Origin: Micrococcus flavus
Lineage (GTDB): Bacteria > Actinomycetota > Actinomycetes > Actinomycetales > Micrococcaceae
Direction of reading: 5' to 3'
Length of the DNA stretch: 64,000 bases
Assembly: GCF_014204815.1 (NCBI RefSeq)
Contig: NZ_JACHMC010000001.1
Span: 434,001 to 498,000 of the forward strand
Shown: one piece after another, positions 1-6,985 of the stretch
Numbering within the stretch: position 1 is the stretch's first letter
How the letters are laid out: every line of letters starts with the position of its first letter
Notes under the pieces: model-generated
Told to the model about the DNA's origin: nothing
What the model saw: only the letters and a program-made list of their open reading frames with translations
Databases searched by the model: none
Made by a program: the position numbers and the translations under genes

Positions 1-943
1 CGCGCTTCTGCAGGAACGCGTCCCGGCCCTCCACGGCCTCGTCCGTCATGTAGGCCATGCGCGTGGCCTCGCCGGCGAAGACCTGCTGGCCGGCCATGCC
101 GTCGTCGGGAAGGTTGAACGCGAACTTGAGCATGCGCAGGGCCTGCGGGGACTGACGGTTGATGTCCGCGGCGTACTCGAGGGCCACCTCCTCGAGGCGC
201 TCGTGGTCCACGGCCTGGTTGACGGCCCCGAACTCCGCCATCTGCTCGGCCGAGTACTCGCGCGCCGTGAAGAAGATCTCGCGGGCGCGCTTCTGGCCCA
301 CCTGCCGGGCGAGCAGGGCCGAGCCGTAGCCGGCGTCGAAGGAGCCCACGGTGGCGTCCGTCTGCTTGAACCTCCCGTGCTCGCGGGAGGCGAGGGTGAG
401 GTCCGCGACCACGTGGAGCGAGTGGCCGCCGCCGGCCGCCCATCCGTTCACGACGGCGATGATCGCCTTGGGGGAGGTGCGCATCAGGCGCTGGACCTCG
501 AGGATGTGGAGGCGTCCGGCGCGGGCCGGGTCGATGGTCTCGGCCGTCTCCCCCTCGGCGTAGCGGTAGCCGTCGCGGCCGCGGATGCGCTGGTCCCCGC
601 CGGAGCAGAACGCGTGGCCGCCGTCCTTGGGGGAGGGGCCGTTGCCGGTGAGCAGCACCGTGCCCACGTCCGGGGTCATGCGGGCGTGGTCGAGAGCGCG
701 GTAGAGCTCGTCCACGGTGCCGGGGCGGAACGCGTTGCGGACCTCGGGGCGGTCGAAGGCGATGCGCACCGTGGGCAGGTCGCGCACCCAGCGGCCGTCG
801 GCGTCGCGCTCCACCTGGCGGTGGTAGGTCAGGTCCTCGAAGTCGAAGCCCTCGACCACGCGCCAGCGCGTGGGGTCGAAGATGTCGGAGACCTGCTCGG
901 GCAGGCGGTCGCGGTCGGGGCGGGCGGCGGTCGGCTCGGTCAT
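1..943 (-). CDS. menB: 1,4-dihydroxy-2-naphthoyl-CoA synthase MenB (3' end cut by window edge)
   Basis: MenB closes the second ring of the menaquinone headgroup, converting o-succinylbenzoyl-CoA to 1,4-dihydroxy-2-naphthoyl-CoA. The 314 visible residues read as a crotonase fold with the MenB oxyanion motif AFCSGGDQ at about residues 111-118 and GWAAGGGHSL downstream. The family is about 310-330 residues long, so probably only the last ten or so are missing beyond position 1. The ATG at 943 is chosen because a TAGACT hexamer ends exactly 7 nt upstream and there is no Shine-Dalgarno, which fits a leaderless message. menC, menD and menJ lie 18-25 kb away on the other strand, so the pathway is dispersed but local. 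Identification is confident. Confidence 0.93.
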   Translation of the reverse strand, partial: MTEPTAARPDRDRLPEQVSDIFDPTRWRVVEGFDFEDLTYHRQVERDADGRWVRDLPTVRIAFDRPEVRNAFRPGTVDELYRALDHARMTPDVGTVLLTGNGPSPKDGGHAFCSGGDQRIRGRDGYRYAEGETAETIDPARAGRLHILEVQRLMRTSPKAIIAVVNGWAAGGGHSLHVVADLTLASREHGRFKQTDATVGSFDAGYGSALLARQVGQKRAREIFFTAREYSAEQMAEFGAVNQAVDHERLEEVALEYAADINRQSPQALRMLKFAFNLPDDGMAGQQVFAGEATRMAYMTDEAVEGRDAFLQKR

Positions 944-950
944 GGGGCCG

Positions 951-956
951 AGTCTA
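951..956 (-). promoter_or_regulatory. -10 hexamer of menB
   Basis: TAGACT on the minus strand, 7 nt before the ATG at 943. The spacing places the transcription start at or next to the start codon. Confidence 0.6.
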
Positions 957-1087
957 GTGAGGGCCGCGGACGGAGAGGGGGGGGTGGGGCTGTCACCACG
1001 CGATGCCCGCGCTCGGCGTCGGCGCAGAGGAGCAACGAACGGGCCGATTTGGCACGTGACTCGTCCACGTCCGTCCTACGGGGTGGT

Positions 1088-1093
1088 TAGCAT
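1088..1093 (+). promoter_or_regulatory. -10 hexamer of the DUF6492-like gene
   Basis: TAGCAT, 6 nt before the ATG at 1100, the same leaderless spacing as other genes in the window. Confidence 0.55.
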
Positions 1094-1099
1094 GCATCA

Positions 1100-1730
1100 A
1101 TGACCCAACCCAGCCGTACCACCGTGGCTTCCATCACCTTTGAGGGAGACCATCGGCTCACCGCCCTGCAGGCCCTCTCGGTCGACCGTCTCTTCGAACT
1201 CGATGAGCTGGAGGAGTATCTGATCGTCCTCAATGGCCGGGACAACAGCGACCTGCGGGTTACTCTCGCCGGGCTGCTCTACGGTGCTGTCAGTGCCGAG
1301 CTGTGGGATCGTATCCGGTTCCTGGTCCCGGCGGACGTCCCGCGCGGAGGCGATGGCCAGGGATGGCATGGACAGCAAGCACTCAAACTGGGCCTGGCCG
1401 ATCTCGTCCGCACCGATACTTACCTTATGCTAGACGGCAAAAATCATTTCGTGCGTCCAGCCGGGGTAGCGGACTTCTACGAGACGGGACGCCCGAAGAC
1501 CGTATGGTCTGACACCTCGCCGTACTGGGATAAGTATGTAAGGGCATCCCTAGATGCTTTCGACGTCCTCACGGACGAGAACGCGCGGCGGATGATGCCC
1601 ACCACGACGCCATACCTCTTCATCAGCGAAGAAGTACGTCGCACTATTGACGGGCTTGAGTCGAAGTACGGAATACCCTTGAAGTCGGCCATGGGTAAGA
1701 CGAAGTGGGGGACCGAGTTCTTCCTTTACT
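1100..1730 (+). pseudogene. DUF6492-like protein, 5' fragment, interrupted by an ISL3-family element
   Basis: This is the N-terminal 210 residues of a gene cut by the insertion sequence at 1731-3173. Removing the element and one copy of the 8-bp target duplication joins 1100-1730 to 3182-3447 in one open frame of 298 residues, so the gene was intact before insertion. Residues 90-120 (WHGQQALKLGLADLVRTD, then LMLDGKNHF) resemble DUF6492, a group of glycosyltransferase-A-like proteins; this is recognition from memory. As it stands, translation runs six codons into the left inverted repeat and stops at 1754-1756. The sequence is visibly less GC-rich than its neighbours, with codons such as aaa, tta and gat, which suggests acquisition by transfer. 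Function is unknown; a role in surface polysaccharide is only a guess. Confidence 0.75.
1723..1730. repeat. Target site duplication, left copy
   Basis: CCTTTACT abuts the left end of the insertion sequence and is repeated exactly at 3174-3181. Eight base pairs is the usual duplication length for ISL3-family elements. Confidence 0.93.
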
Positions 1731-3173
1731 GGCCCTTCACAGATGAGCATGGGTAGGGGTCTTGCGCCACGGCCGGTGTCCGCCGGCGGCGAGCAGGGCG
1801 CGTAGGCGGTAGTTGTCGAAGTTCCGGAAGCCGCGGGCGACCCGGCGCATCGTCTCGATGACCCCGTTCACGGCCTCGGTGGGCCCGTTCGAGGCCCCGG
1901 CGGTGTCGAAGTAGGCCAGGATCGCGGCCTTCCACCGGCGTAAGGTCCGCCCGAGCCGGGCGATCTCCGGGATCGGGCAGGACGGGAAGGCGGCAAGGAT
2001 CTCGGCGACCAGCCGGCGGCCGGTCTCGGGGCGGGCGTGGTAGACCGCGCGCAGCTTCTGGTAGCAATGCCAGGCAAGGGTGACCTCGTGGTGCGGGTCC
2101 CCGGCCTCGAGCTTGGTGTTGAGCCGGGTGATCTGTTTGGCGGTGAGGTGCTCGGCGCCGATCTGCAGGGTGCGGCGGATCCCGTAGAGCGGGTCCCCGG
2201 CCCGGCCCCGGTGGCCCAGAGTGTCCTGCTGCACCCGACGACGCACCTCGTCCACGACCTGCCCGCCGAGCTTGACCACATGGAAGGCGTCGAGAACGGT
2301 GATCGCCTCCGGGAGTTCGTCGCGGATGGCGTTGGCGTAACCGTGGAACGGATCCAGCGTCGCCGTGCGGATCCCGCTCGTGAACGCCGGCCCCTGCTCG
2401 GTGAGCCAGTCGCCGTAGGCCGCCCCCGTGCGCCCCTTGACCAGGTCCAGCAGTCGTGCCCGGGGCCGGCCGTCCTCGCCGCGGGAGTGGTCCACGATCC
2501 CGGTGACCAGCCCAGTGCCGGGTGGGCCCACGTGGCGCCAGACGTGCTCGTCCACGCCCAGGGCGTCCACCCCGGCCAGCCGATCCTCCGCGGCCAGCTG
2601 GGCCTCGATGACTGGAGTGATGGCGTCCCAGACGGTGTTCCAGGCGACCCCGAGCATCTCGGCCAGGGCGGAGACCGCGATGTCATGGCAGCGCAGCTGC
2701 GTCACCGCCCAAGCAATCGCGCGGGTGGTGAGCTTGGCCCGCGGCGCGGCCAGCTCGTGGACCTCACTGAACGTCACGACCTCGCAGGCGTCCTCCCGGC
2801 ACCTGAAGATCCGCTTGCGCCACACCACCCGCACGGGCACCCCAGCGCAGGGCAGATCGTGGAGCACGACCTCCCGGCGGCCGTGGCCGGTGGCGAGCAC
2901 CCCGCAGGACGGGCACCCCACCAGCGTCGGAGAAGTCTCCACCACCACGGTGAACGAGCGTGGTCCGCGTTCCACGGCCCTGACATGGACGTCGGGCAGG
3001 TCGAAGAGCGCGCACGCGGGCGCGCAGATAGCATGAGACACGTCGAGGCCTTCATGGATCGGGTTGCTTGGTCGCTACCCATCCTGGAGGCCTCGACCTC
3101 CACCCAGACCTCACAACACACCCCTCGAGACGCCCACGCGCACACCGCTACCCATGCTCATCTGTGAAGGGCC
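1731..3173 (-). mobile_element. Complete ISL3-family insertion sequence (1443 bp)
   Basis: The ends are perfect 26-bp inverted repeats at 1731-1756 and 3148-3173 (both read GGCCCTTCACAGATG inward), flanked by identical 8-bp target duplications at 1723-1730 and 3174-3181. One transposase gene fills the element and its stop codon lies inside the left repeat. Perfect ends, an intact transposase and an undegraded target duplication suggest a recent and possibly still mobile copy. It disrupts the DUF6492-like gene. Confidence 0.95.
1737..3041 (-). CDS. ISL3-family transposase
   Basis: A 434-residue DDE transposase that excises and reinserts its own element. The N-terminal zinc ribbon shows CPSC at about residues 43-46 with two further cysteines at 81 and 86. 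A helix-turn-helix-like stretch covers residues 105-140. Likely catalytic acidic residues are D164 (GVDEHVW), D230 (TLDPFHGY) and E390 (SNGPTEAVNGVI), the expected ISL3 pattern. Length and architecture match full-length family members, and no frameshift or stop is seen. Its last codons are formed by the left inverted repeat. It is the only gene in the element. Confidence 0.95.
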   Translation of the reverse strand: MSHAICAPACALFDLPDVHVRAVERGPRSFTVVVETSPTLVGCPSCGVLATGHGRREVVLHDLPCAGVPVRVVWRKRIFRCREDACEVVTFSEVHELAAPRAKLTTRAIAWAVTQLRCHDIAVSALAEMLGVAWNTVWDAITPVIEAQLAAEDRLAGVDALGVDEHVWRHVGPPGTGLVTGIVDHSRGEDGRPRARLLDLVKGRTGAAYGDWLTEQGPAFTSGIRTATLDPFHGYANAIRDELPEAITVLDAFHVVKLGGQVVDEVRRRVQQDTLGHRGRAGDPLYGIRRTLQIGAEHLTAKQITRLNTKLEAGDPHHEVTLAWHCYQKLRAVYHARPETGRRLVAEILAAFPSCPIPEIARLGRTLRRWKAAILAYFDTAGASNGPTEAVNGVIETMRRVARGFRNFDNYRLRALLAAGGHRPWRKTPTHAHL

Positions 3174-3181
3174 CCTTTACT
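3174..3181. repeat. Target site duplication, right copy
   Basis: CCTTTACT directly after the right inverted repeat, identical to 1723-1730. Confidence 0.93.
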
Positions 3182-3447
3182 ACGCCCACCTGGTGGCCGA
3201 GGACAAGTTGGGTCTTTATGTCGATGCCCCCAGTCCGGTACGGACTCTCTTCACCTCGTGGCCTCAGGACCCCGCGGCGGTGCTGCGGATGATCGCAGAG
3301 GCGACGTCGGGGGAGGTTGTCATGTTCGGCCTGCACCGGAATCGCCTTTCCCAGCTGACTGAGGAGCAACGAAACGCAGTCACATCGATGTGGCACCAGG
3401 ACCTGCTCAAGCCATGGGAACAGGGAGACTGGTTCATGGAGCAGTGA
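3174..3447 (+). pseudogene. DUF6492-like protein, 3' fragment beyond the insertion sequence
   Basis: This is the C-terminal part, about 90 residues, of the gene whose 5' part is at 1100-1730. In the pre-insertion frame it reads on from FFLY as YAHLVAEDKLGLYVD and ends with WEQGDWFMEQ at a TGA (3445-3447). An open frame running out of the element's right end (ATG at 3064) happens to be in register, so an outward promoter could express this fragment. It is unlikely to be functional alone because the LDGKNHF region lies in the other half. The interval 3448-3565 that follows contains no recognisable gene. Confidence 0.75.
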
Positions 3448-3565
3448 GCGCGGGTGCGCCCATAGCAGCAACGACGCTCACGCAGTGTGTCGGGTGCGCA
3501 GGCGTCGTCGTGATGATGCCCGATGCCGACTTGGCCCGGGATCATCCGGTCGGCTGGGTCACCTC

Positions 3566-5026
3566 TCAGCGGGAGGACGCCCAGCCCTCCGGCCCGGGCG
3601 AGCCAGCCTCGTATGCCTCGAGCGGGACTAGGCCGGCGTCCCACGCCCGCCGCACCGGCTCCACGATCCGCCAGCACTCCTCGGCCACGTCCCCGCGCAC
3701 GGAGAGCAGCGGGTCGCCCAGGATGATCCCCCGCAGCACCTCTCCGTAGGCGTCGCGGGAGGCCGGCGGCAGGTCGGCGTCCAGCGCGGCCCGGTCGGCG
3801 TCGAACGGCTCCCCGGTGCCGTCCACGGACAGCTCGAGGGCCAGGCGGGCCGGATCCAGACCGACGCGCACGCGGTCCCGGCCCGCGGTGGCGTCCATGC
3901 CCTCCGGCACGAACCGCGGCGGGCGGAGCGTCAGCACGACCTCCCACCGGTGCTCGCCGAGGGCCTTCCCCGAGCGCAGCGTGAACGGCACCCCGGCCCA
4001 CCGCTCGGTGTCCACCGCCAGCACGAGCTCCGCGAGCGTCTCGGTTCCGCGGTCCGGGTCCACGCCGTCCTCGTCCGCGTAGGAGGGCACCTGCCGCCCC
4101 CGCACGGCGCCGGCCGTGTACCGGGCGCGGCGCGTGTGGGCGGCGACGTCGTCCTCCCACACGTGGGTCGCGCGCAGGGCGGCGGCGACGGCGTCGTGCA
4201 GGTCCACGGAGCGGATCTCGGCGGGGGTCTCGAGCACGGTCATGGCGAGCACGGCCAGCAGGTGGGACTGGTGCATGTCCAGCATCGCCCCGGTGGCGTC
4301 GTAGAACCCGGCGCGGCCCTCCAGGGCGAGCGTCTCGTCCGCCCGGATCTCCACGGCCTCCACGTCCTCGGCGCTCCACACCCCGCCGATGGCCCGGTTG
4401 AGGGTGCGGATGCCCAGCAGGGCCGTCACCATGGCCAACCCCAGGAAGTGGTCCACGCGGAACACCCGCTCCTTGCCGGCCACCTCCGCCACGGCGGCGT
4501 TCAGGTCCCGGGCGCTCTCCAGCCCGGTCCCGAACGGCTTCTCCAGGGCGAGCCGCAGCCCGTCCGGCAGATCCGCCATGCTCCGCAGCGCGTCCACTGA
4601 CCGCACGGTCACGGCCGGCGCGAGGGCGAAGTACAGCACCGACACCGCCCCCTCGCCCGCGCGCTCGCGGGCCACGTCGAACAGAGCACGGAGACCGTCG
4701 GCGTCGGTGGCGTCGGCCGTGCGCCAGACGGCCCGCCCCACGATCCCGGCCCGGATGTCGTCGGGCACGTCGGCGCCGTCGAGAGCCTCCGCCACGAGCT
4801 CCCGCCACCGCTCGTTGCCCATCTCCGTGATCGACGAGCCCACGAGCGTCAGCTCCGGCAGCTGTCCGGCCGCGAACGCGGTCGCCAGCCCGGGCAGGAG
4901 CAGGCGGGACGTGAGGTCGCCGCTCGCGCCGAGGATGATCAGCGCCACGGGTCGCCCGTCCGCGGGTTGGGCGCCGCGTGCCGCTCCGGAGGGACGGTCC
5001 TGGGGTCGGGTCGTCTGCTGGGTCAT
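3566..5026 (-). CDS. zwf: Glucose-6-phosphate dehydrogenase family protein, divergent paralogue
   Basis: A 486-residue member of the G6PD family, which oxidises glucose 6-phosphate to 6-phosphogluconolactone with NAD(P). The Rossmann motif GASGDL is at residues 33-38, the EKPFG motif at 162-166, and the general-base histidine at about H255 (MHQSHLLAVL). The signature RIDHYLGKE is altered to RVDHFLGLA at 190-198, so the lysine that normally contacts the substrate phosphate is replaced by leucine. This suggests a changed substrate, possibly unphosphorylated glucose or another hexose derivative. It is not in an operon with 6-phosphogluconate or transaldolase genes as a housekeeping zwf usually is. 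It is divergent from a GH15 glucan hydrolase gene. A GGGA sequence precedes the ATG at 5026. Confidence 0.8.
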   Translation of the reverse strand: MTQQTTRPQDRPSGAARGAQPADGRPVALIILGASGDLTSRLLLPGLATAFAAGQLPELTLVGSSITEMGNERWRELVAEALDGADVPDDIRAGIVGRAVWRTADATDADGLRALFDVARERAGEGAVSVLYFALAPAVTVRSVDALRSMADLPDGLRLALEKPFGTGLESARDLNAAVAEVAGKERVFRVDHFLGLAMVTALLGIRTLNRAIGGVWSAEDVEAVEIRADETLALEGRAGFYDATGAMLDMHQSHLLAVLAMTVLETPAEIRSVDLHDAVAAALRATHVWEDDVAAHTRRARYTAGAVRGRQVPSYADEDGVDPDRGTETLAELVLAVDTERWAGVPFTLRSGKALGEHRWEVVLTLRPPRFVPEGMDATAGRDRVRVGLDPARLALELSVDGTGEPFDADRAALDADLPPASRDAYGEVLRGIILGDPLLSVRGDVAEECWRIVEPVRRAWDAGLVPLEAYEAGSPGPEGWASSR

Positions 5027-5060
5027 CGGGGAGGTCCCTTCGCGCGGCGGTCCGTGGTGC

Positions 5061-5083
5061 GCCGGCCCGGGGGCCGGGCCGGC
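5061..5083. promoter_or_regulatory. Palindrome between zwf and the GH15 gene
   Basis: GCCGGCCCGG and its reverse complement flank a GGG loop in the divergent intergenic region. It may be a regulator site, or an mRNA hairpin in the zwf leader. No function is established. Confidence 0.35.
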
Positions 5084-5176
5084 GTCGTCATGCCCCAGTC
5101 TCCCGTCTGCGCTCCCGCCGGGCCAGGCGGGGACGTCGCCTGGCGCCCGTCCGGCGGAACGTGGTGGGCTGGGGAC

Positions 5177-6985
5177 ATGACGACCTCACCCCTGATCGAC
5201 GACCTCGCCTACCTCTCCGACCAGCACGCCGGAGCCCTGGTGACCCGGGACGGGACCGTCGTCTGGCTCTGCCTGCCCCGGTACGACTCGCCCGCGGTGT
5301 TCACGTCCCTGCTCGGGGAGCCCGAGCACGGCCAGTGGTCCCTGCGCATCGCGGGCGGCGAGGTGGTGGAGCGCGCGTACGTGCCCGGCACGCTCGTCCT
5401 GCGCACGCACTGGCGGGGCCCGGAGGGGGAGGCCGAGGTCCTCGACCTCATGCCGCTCGGCGAGGAGGCCGACGACGACGTCCGGGCCGACCTGGTGCGG
5501 ATCGTCCGGTGCACCGCGGGCACGGTCCGCCTGGAGCAGGAGCTCCGTCTGCGGAACGACTACGGCGAGGTGGTGCCGTGGGTCCACCGGGGGGCGGACG
5601 CCCACGGGGAGCCGGCGCTGATCGCCGTGGCCGGCGGGGACGGCGTCGTGTTCCACGGCGGCGGATTCGCGGCGGACGGCGCGGCGCACCGGTCCGTCCA
5701 GGAGCTGGCGGCCGGGCAGGCGGAGGCCGCCTCTCTGGCCTGGTTCCCCTCGTGGGAGACGCCGCCGGCCGCCCCGGACGCGGAGCAGGCCCGCGAGCGC
5801 ACGGAGGCGGACTGGCTGCAGTGGCTCGGCGGCCCCGTGGCGCGGGGGCCGCGGGCCGAGCGCGTGGAGCGGTCCCTGCTGACGCTGCGCGGTCTCACGC
5901 ACCGGGAGACCGGCGGCATCGTGGCGGCGGCCAGCACCTCCCTGCCGGAGGAGATCGGCGGGGTCCGCAACTGGGACTACCGGTACGTGTGGCTGCGGGA
6001 CACGGCCCTGACGCTGGAGGCGCTGATCGCCCACGAGCACGTGGAGGAGGCGACCCTGTGGCGGGACTGGCTGCTGCGCGCCGTCGCTGGCGACCCGGAG
6101 GAGCTGAAGATCATGTACACGCTCGCGGGAGAGCGGCACATGCCCGAGTTCGAGCTGCCGCACCTGCCCGGGTACGAGGGCTCGCGGCCGGTGCGCGTGG
6201 GCAACGGTGCGGCCGGGCAGTGGCAGGCGGACGTCGTCGGGGAGGTGATGATCGCCCTCGAGACCCTGCGCGAGGCCGGCGTCGAGGAGACCCGCGGCTC
6301 GTGGGCTCTCCAGCGGCGCCTGGTGGACCAGGTGCTGGCCCACTGGGACACCCCGGAGCACGGCCTGTGGGAGATGCGCGGGGAGCCCGCGTTCTTCACG
6401 CACGGCCGCGTCATGATGTGGGCCGCCCTGGACCGGGCGGTGCACGCCGTCGAGCGCCACGGCCAGGACGCGCCCGCGGAGGAGGTGGACCACTGGCGTG
6501 AGCGGCGCGAGGCCCTGCGTGCGGAGGTGCTGGAGCGCGGCGTCGACGGGACCGGCGCCTTCACGCAGACCTACGGATCCACCGAGACGGACTCGTCCCT
6601 GCTGCAGATCGCCCACACCGGCTTCGTCCCGTTCGACGACCCGCACATGCTGGCCACCGTCGCCCGGATCGAGGAGGACCTGCTCTCCCCGACGGGCCTC
6701 GTCCACCGCTACCGGATGACGGGCACGGACGGCCTGCCGGGCGAGGAGGCCCCGTTCGTCCTGTGCTCGTACTGGCTCGTGGAGCAGTACGCGCGCTCAG
6801 GCCGCACGGAGGACGCCGAGCGGCTCATGGAACGCCTGGACGAGTGCTCCTCCGACTTGCACCTGCTCGCCGAGGAGTACGACGACGAGGCCGGCCGCAT
6901 GCTCGGTAACGTCCCGCAGGCCTTCAGCCACCTGGGCCTGATCCGCGCCGCGGACGCGCTCGAGGACGTGCGGGGCGAGGGCTGA
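5177..6985 (+). CDS. Glycoside hydrolase family 15 protein (glucoamylase/trehalase-like)
   Basis: A 602-residue cytosolic GH15 enzyme of the actinobacterial trehalase/glucoamylase-like group, which releases glucose from alpha-glucans or trehalose by inversion. The N-terminal beta-sandwich covers about residues 1-220 and the (alpha/alpha)6 barrel follows. RNWDYRYVWLRD at 264-275 is the family's first catalytic-acid region. A second acidic cluster (AEEYDDEAGRMLGN) near residue 565 holds the likely catalytic base. No signal peptide is present. Upstream in-frame sequence is open only because of high GC; ATG 5177 begins the conserved N-terminus. The divergent dehydrogenase paralogue may act on the released sugar. 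Its stop abuts that of ptrB, which converges on it. Trehalase versus glucoamylase cannot be settled from sequence alone. Confidence 0.85.
   Translation: MTTSPLIDDLAYLSDQHAGALVTRDGTVVWLCLPRYDSPAVFTSLLGEPEHGQWSLRIAGGEVVERAYVPGTLVLRTHWRGPEGEAEVLDLMPLGEEADDDVRADLVRIVRCTAGTVRLEQELRLRNDYGEVVPWVHRGADAHGEPALIAVAGGDGVVFHGGGFAADGAAHRSVQELAAGQAEAASLAWFPSWETPPAAPDAEQARERTEADWLQWLGGPVARGPRAERVERSLLTLRGLTHRETGGIVAAASTSLPEEIGGVRNWDYRYVWLRDTALTLEALIAHEHVEEATLWRDWLLRAVAGDPEELKIMYTLAGERHMPEFELPHLPGYEGSRPVRVGNGAAGQWQADVVGEVMIALETLREAGVEETRGSWALQRRLVDQVLAHWDTPEHGLWEMRGEPAFFTHGRVMMWAALDRAVHAVERHGQDAPAEEVDHWRERREALRAEVLERGVDGTGAFTQTYGSTETDSSLLQIAHTGFVPFDDPHMLATVARIEEDLLSPTGLVHRYRMTGTDGLPGEEAPFVLCSYWLVEQYARSGRTEDAERLMERLDECSSDLHLLAEEYDDEAGRMLGNVPQAFSHLGLIRAADALEDVRGEG

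Noticed and set aside
203-1090. Long open frames antisense to menB, ptrB, the bkd genes, deaD and most other genes
   Set aside because: They have shadow-frame composition (Gly/Arg/His/Val-rich), no recognisable domains and no ribosome sites or hexamers; they arise from extreme GC content.
4967-5176. N-terminal extension of the GH15 protein to 4967
   Set aside because: It overlaps the divergent zwf gene and its promoter region and reads as low-complexity sequence; the conserved N-terminus starts at 5177.
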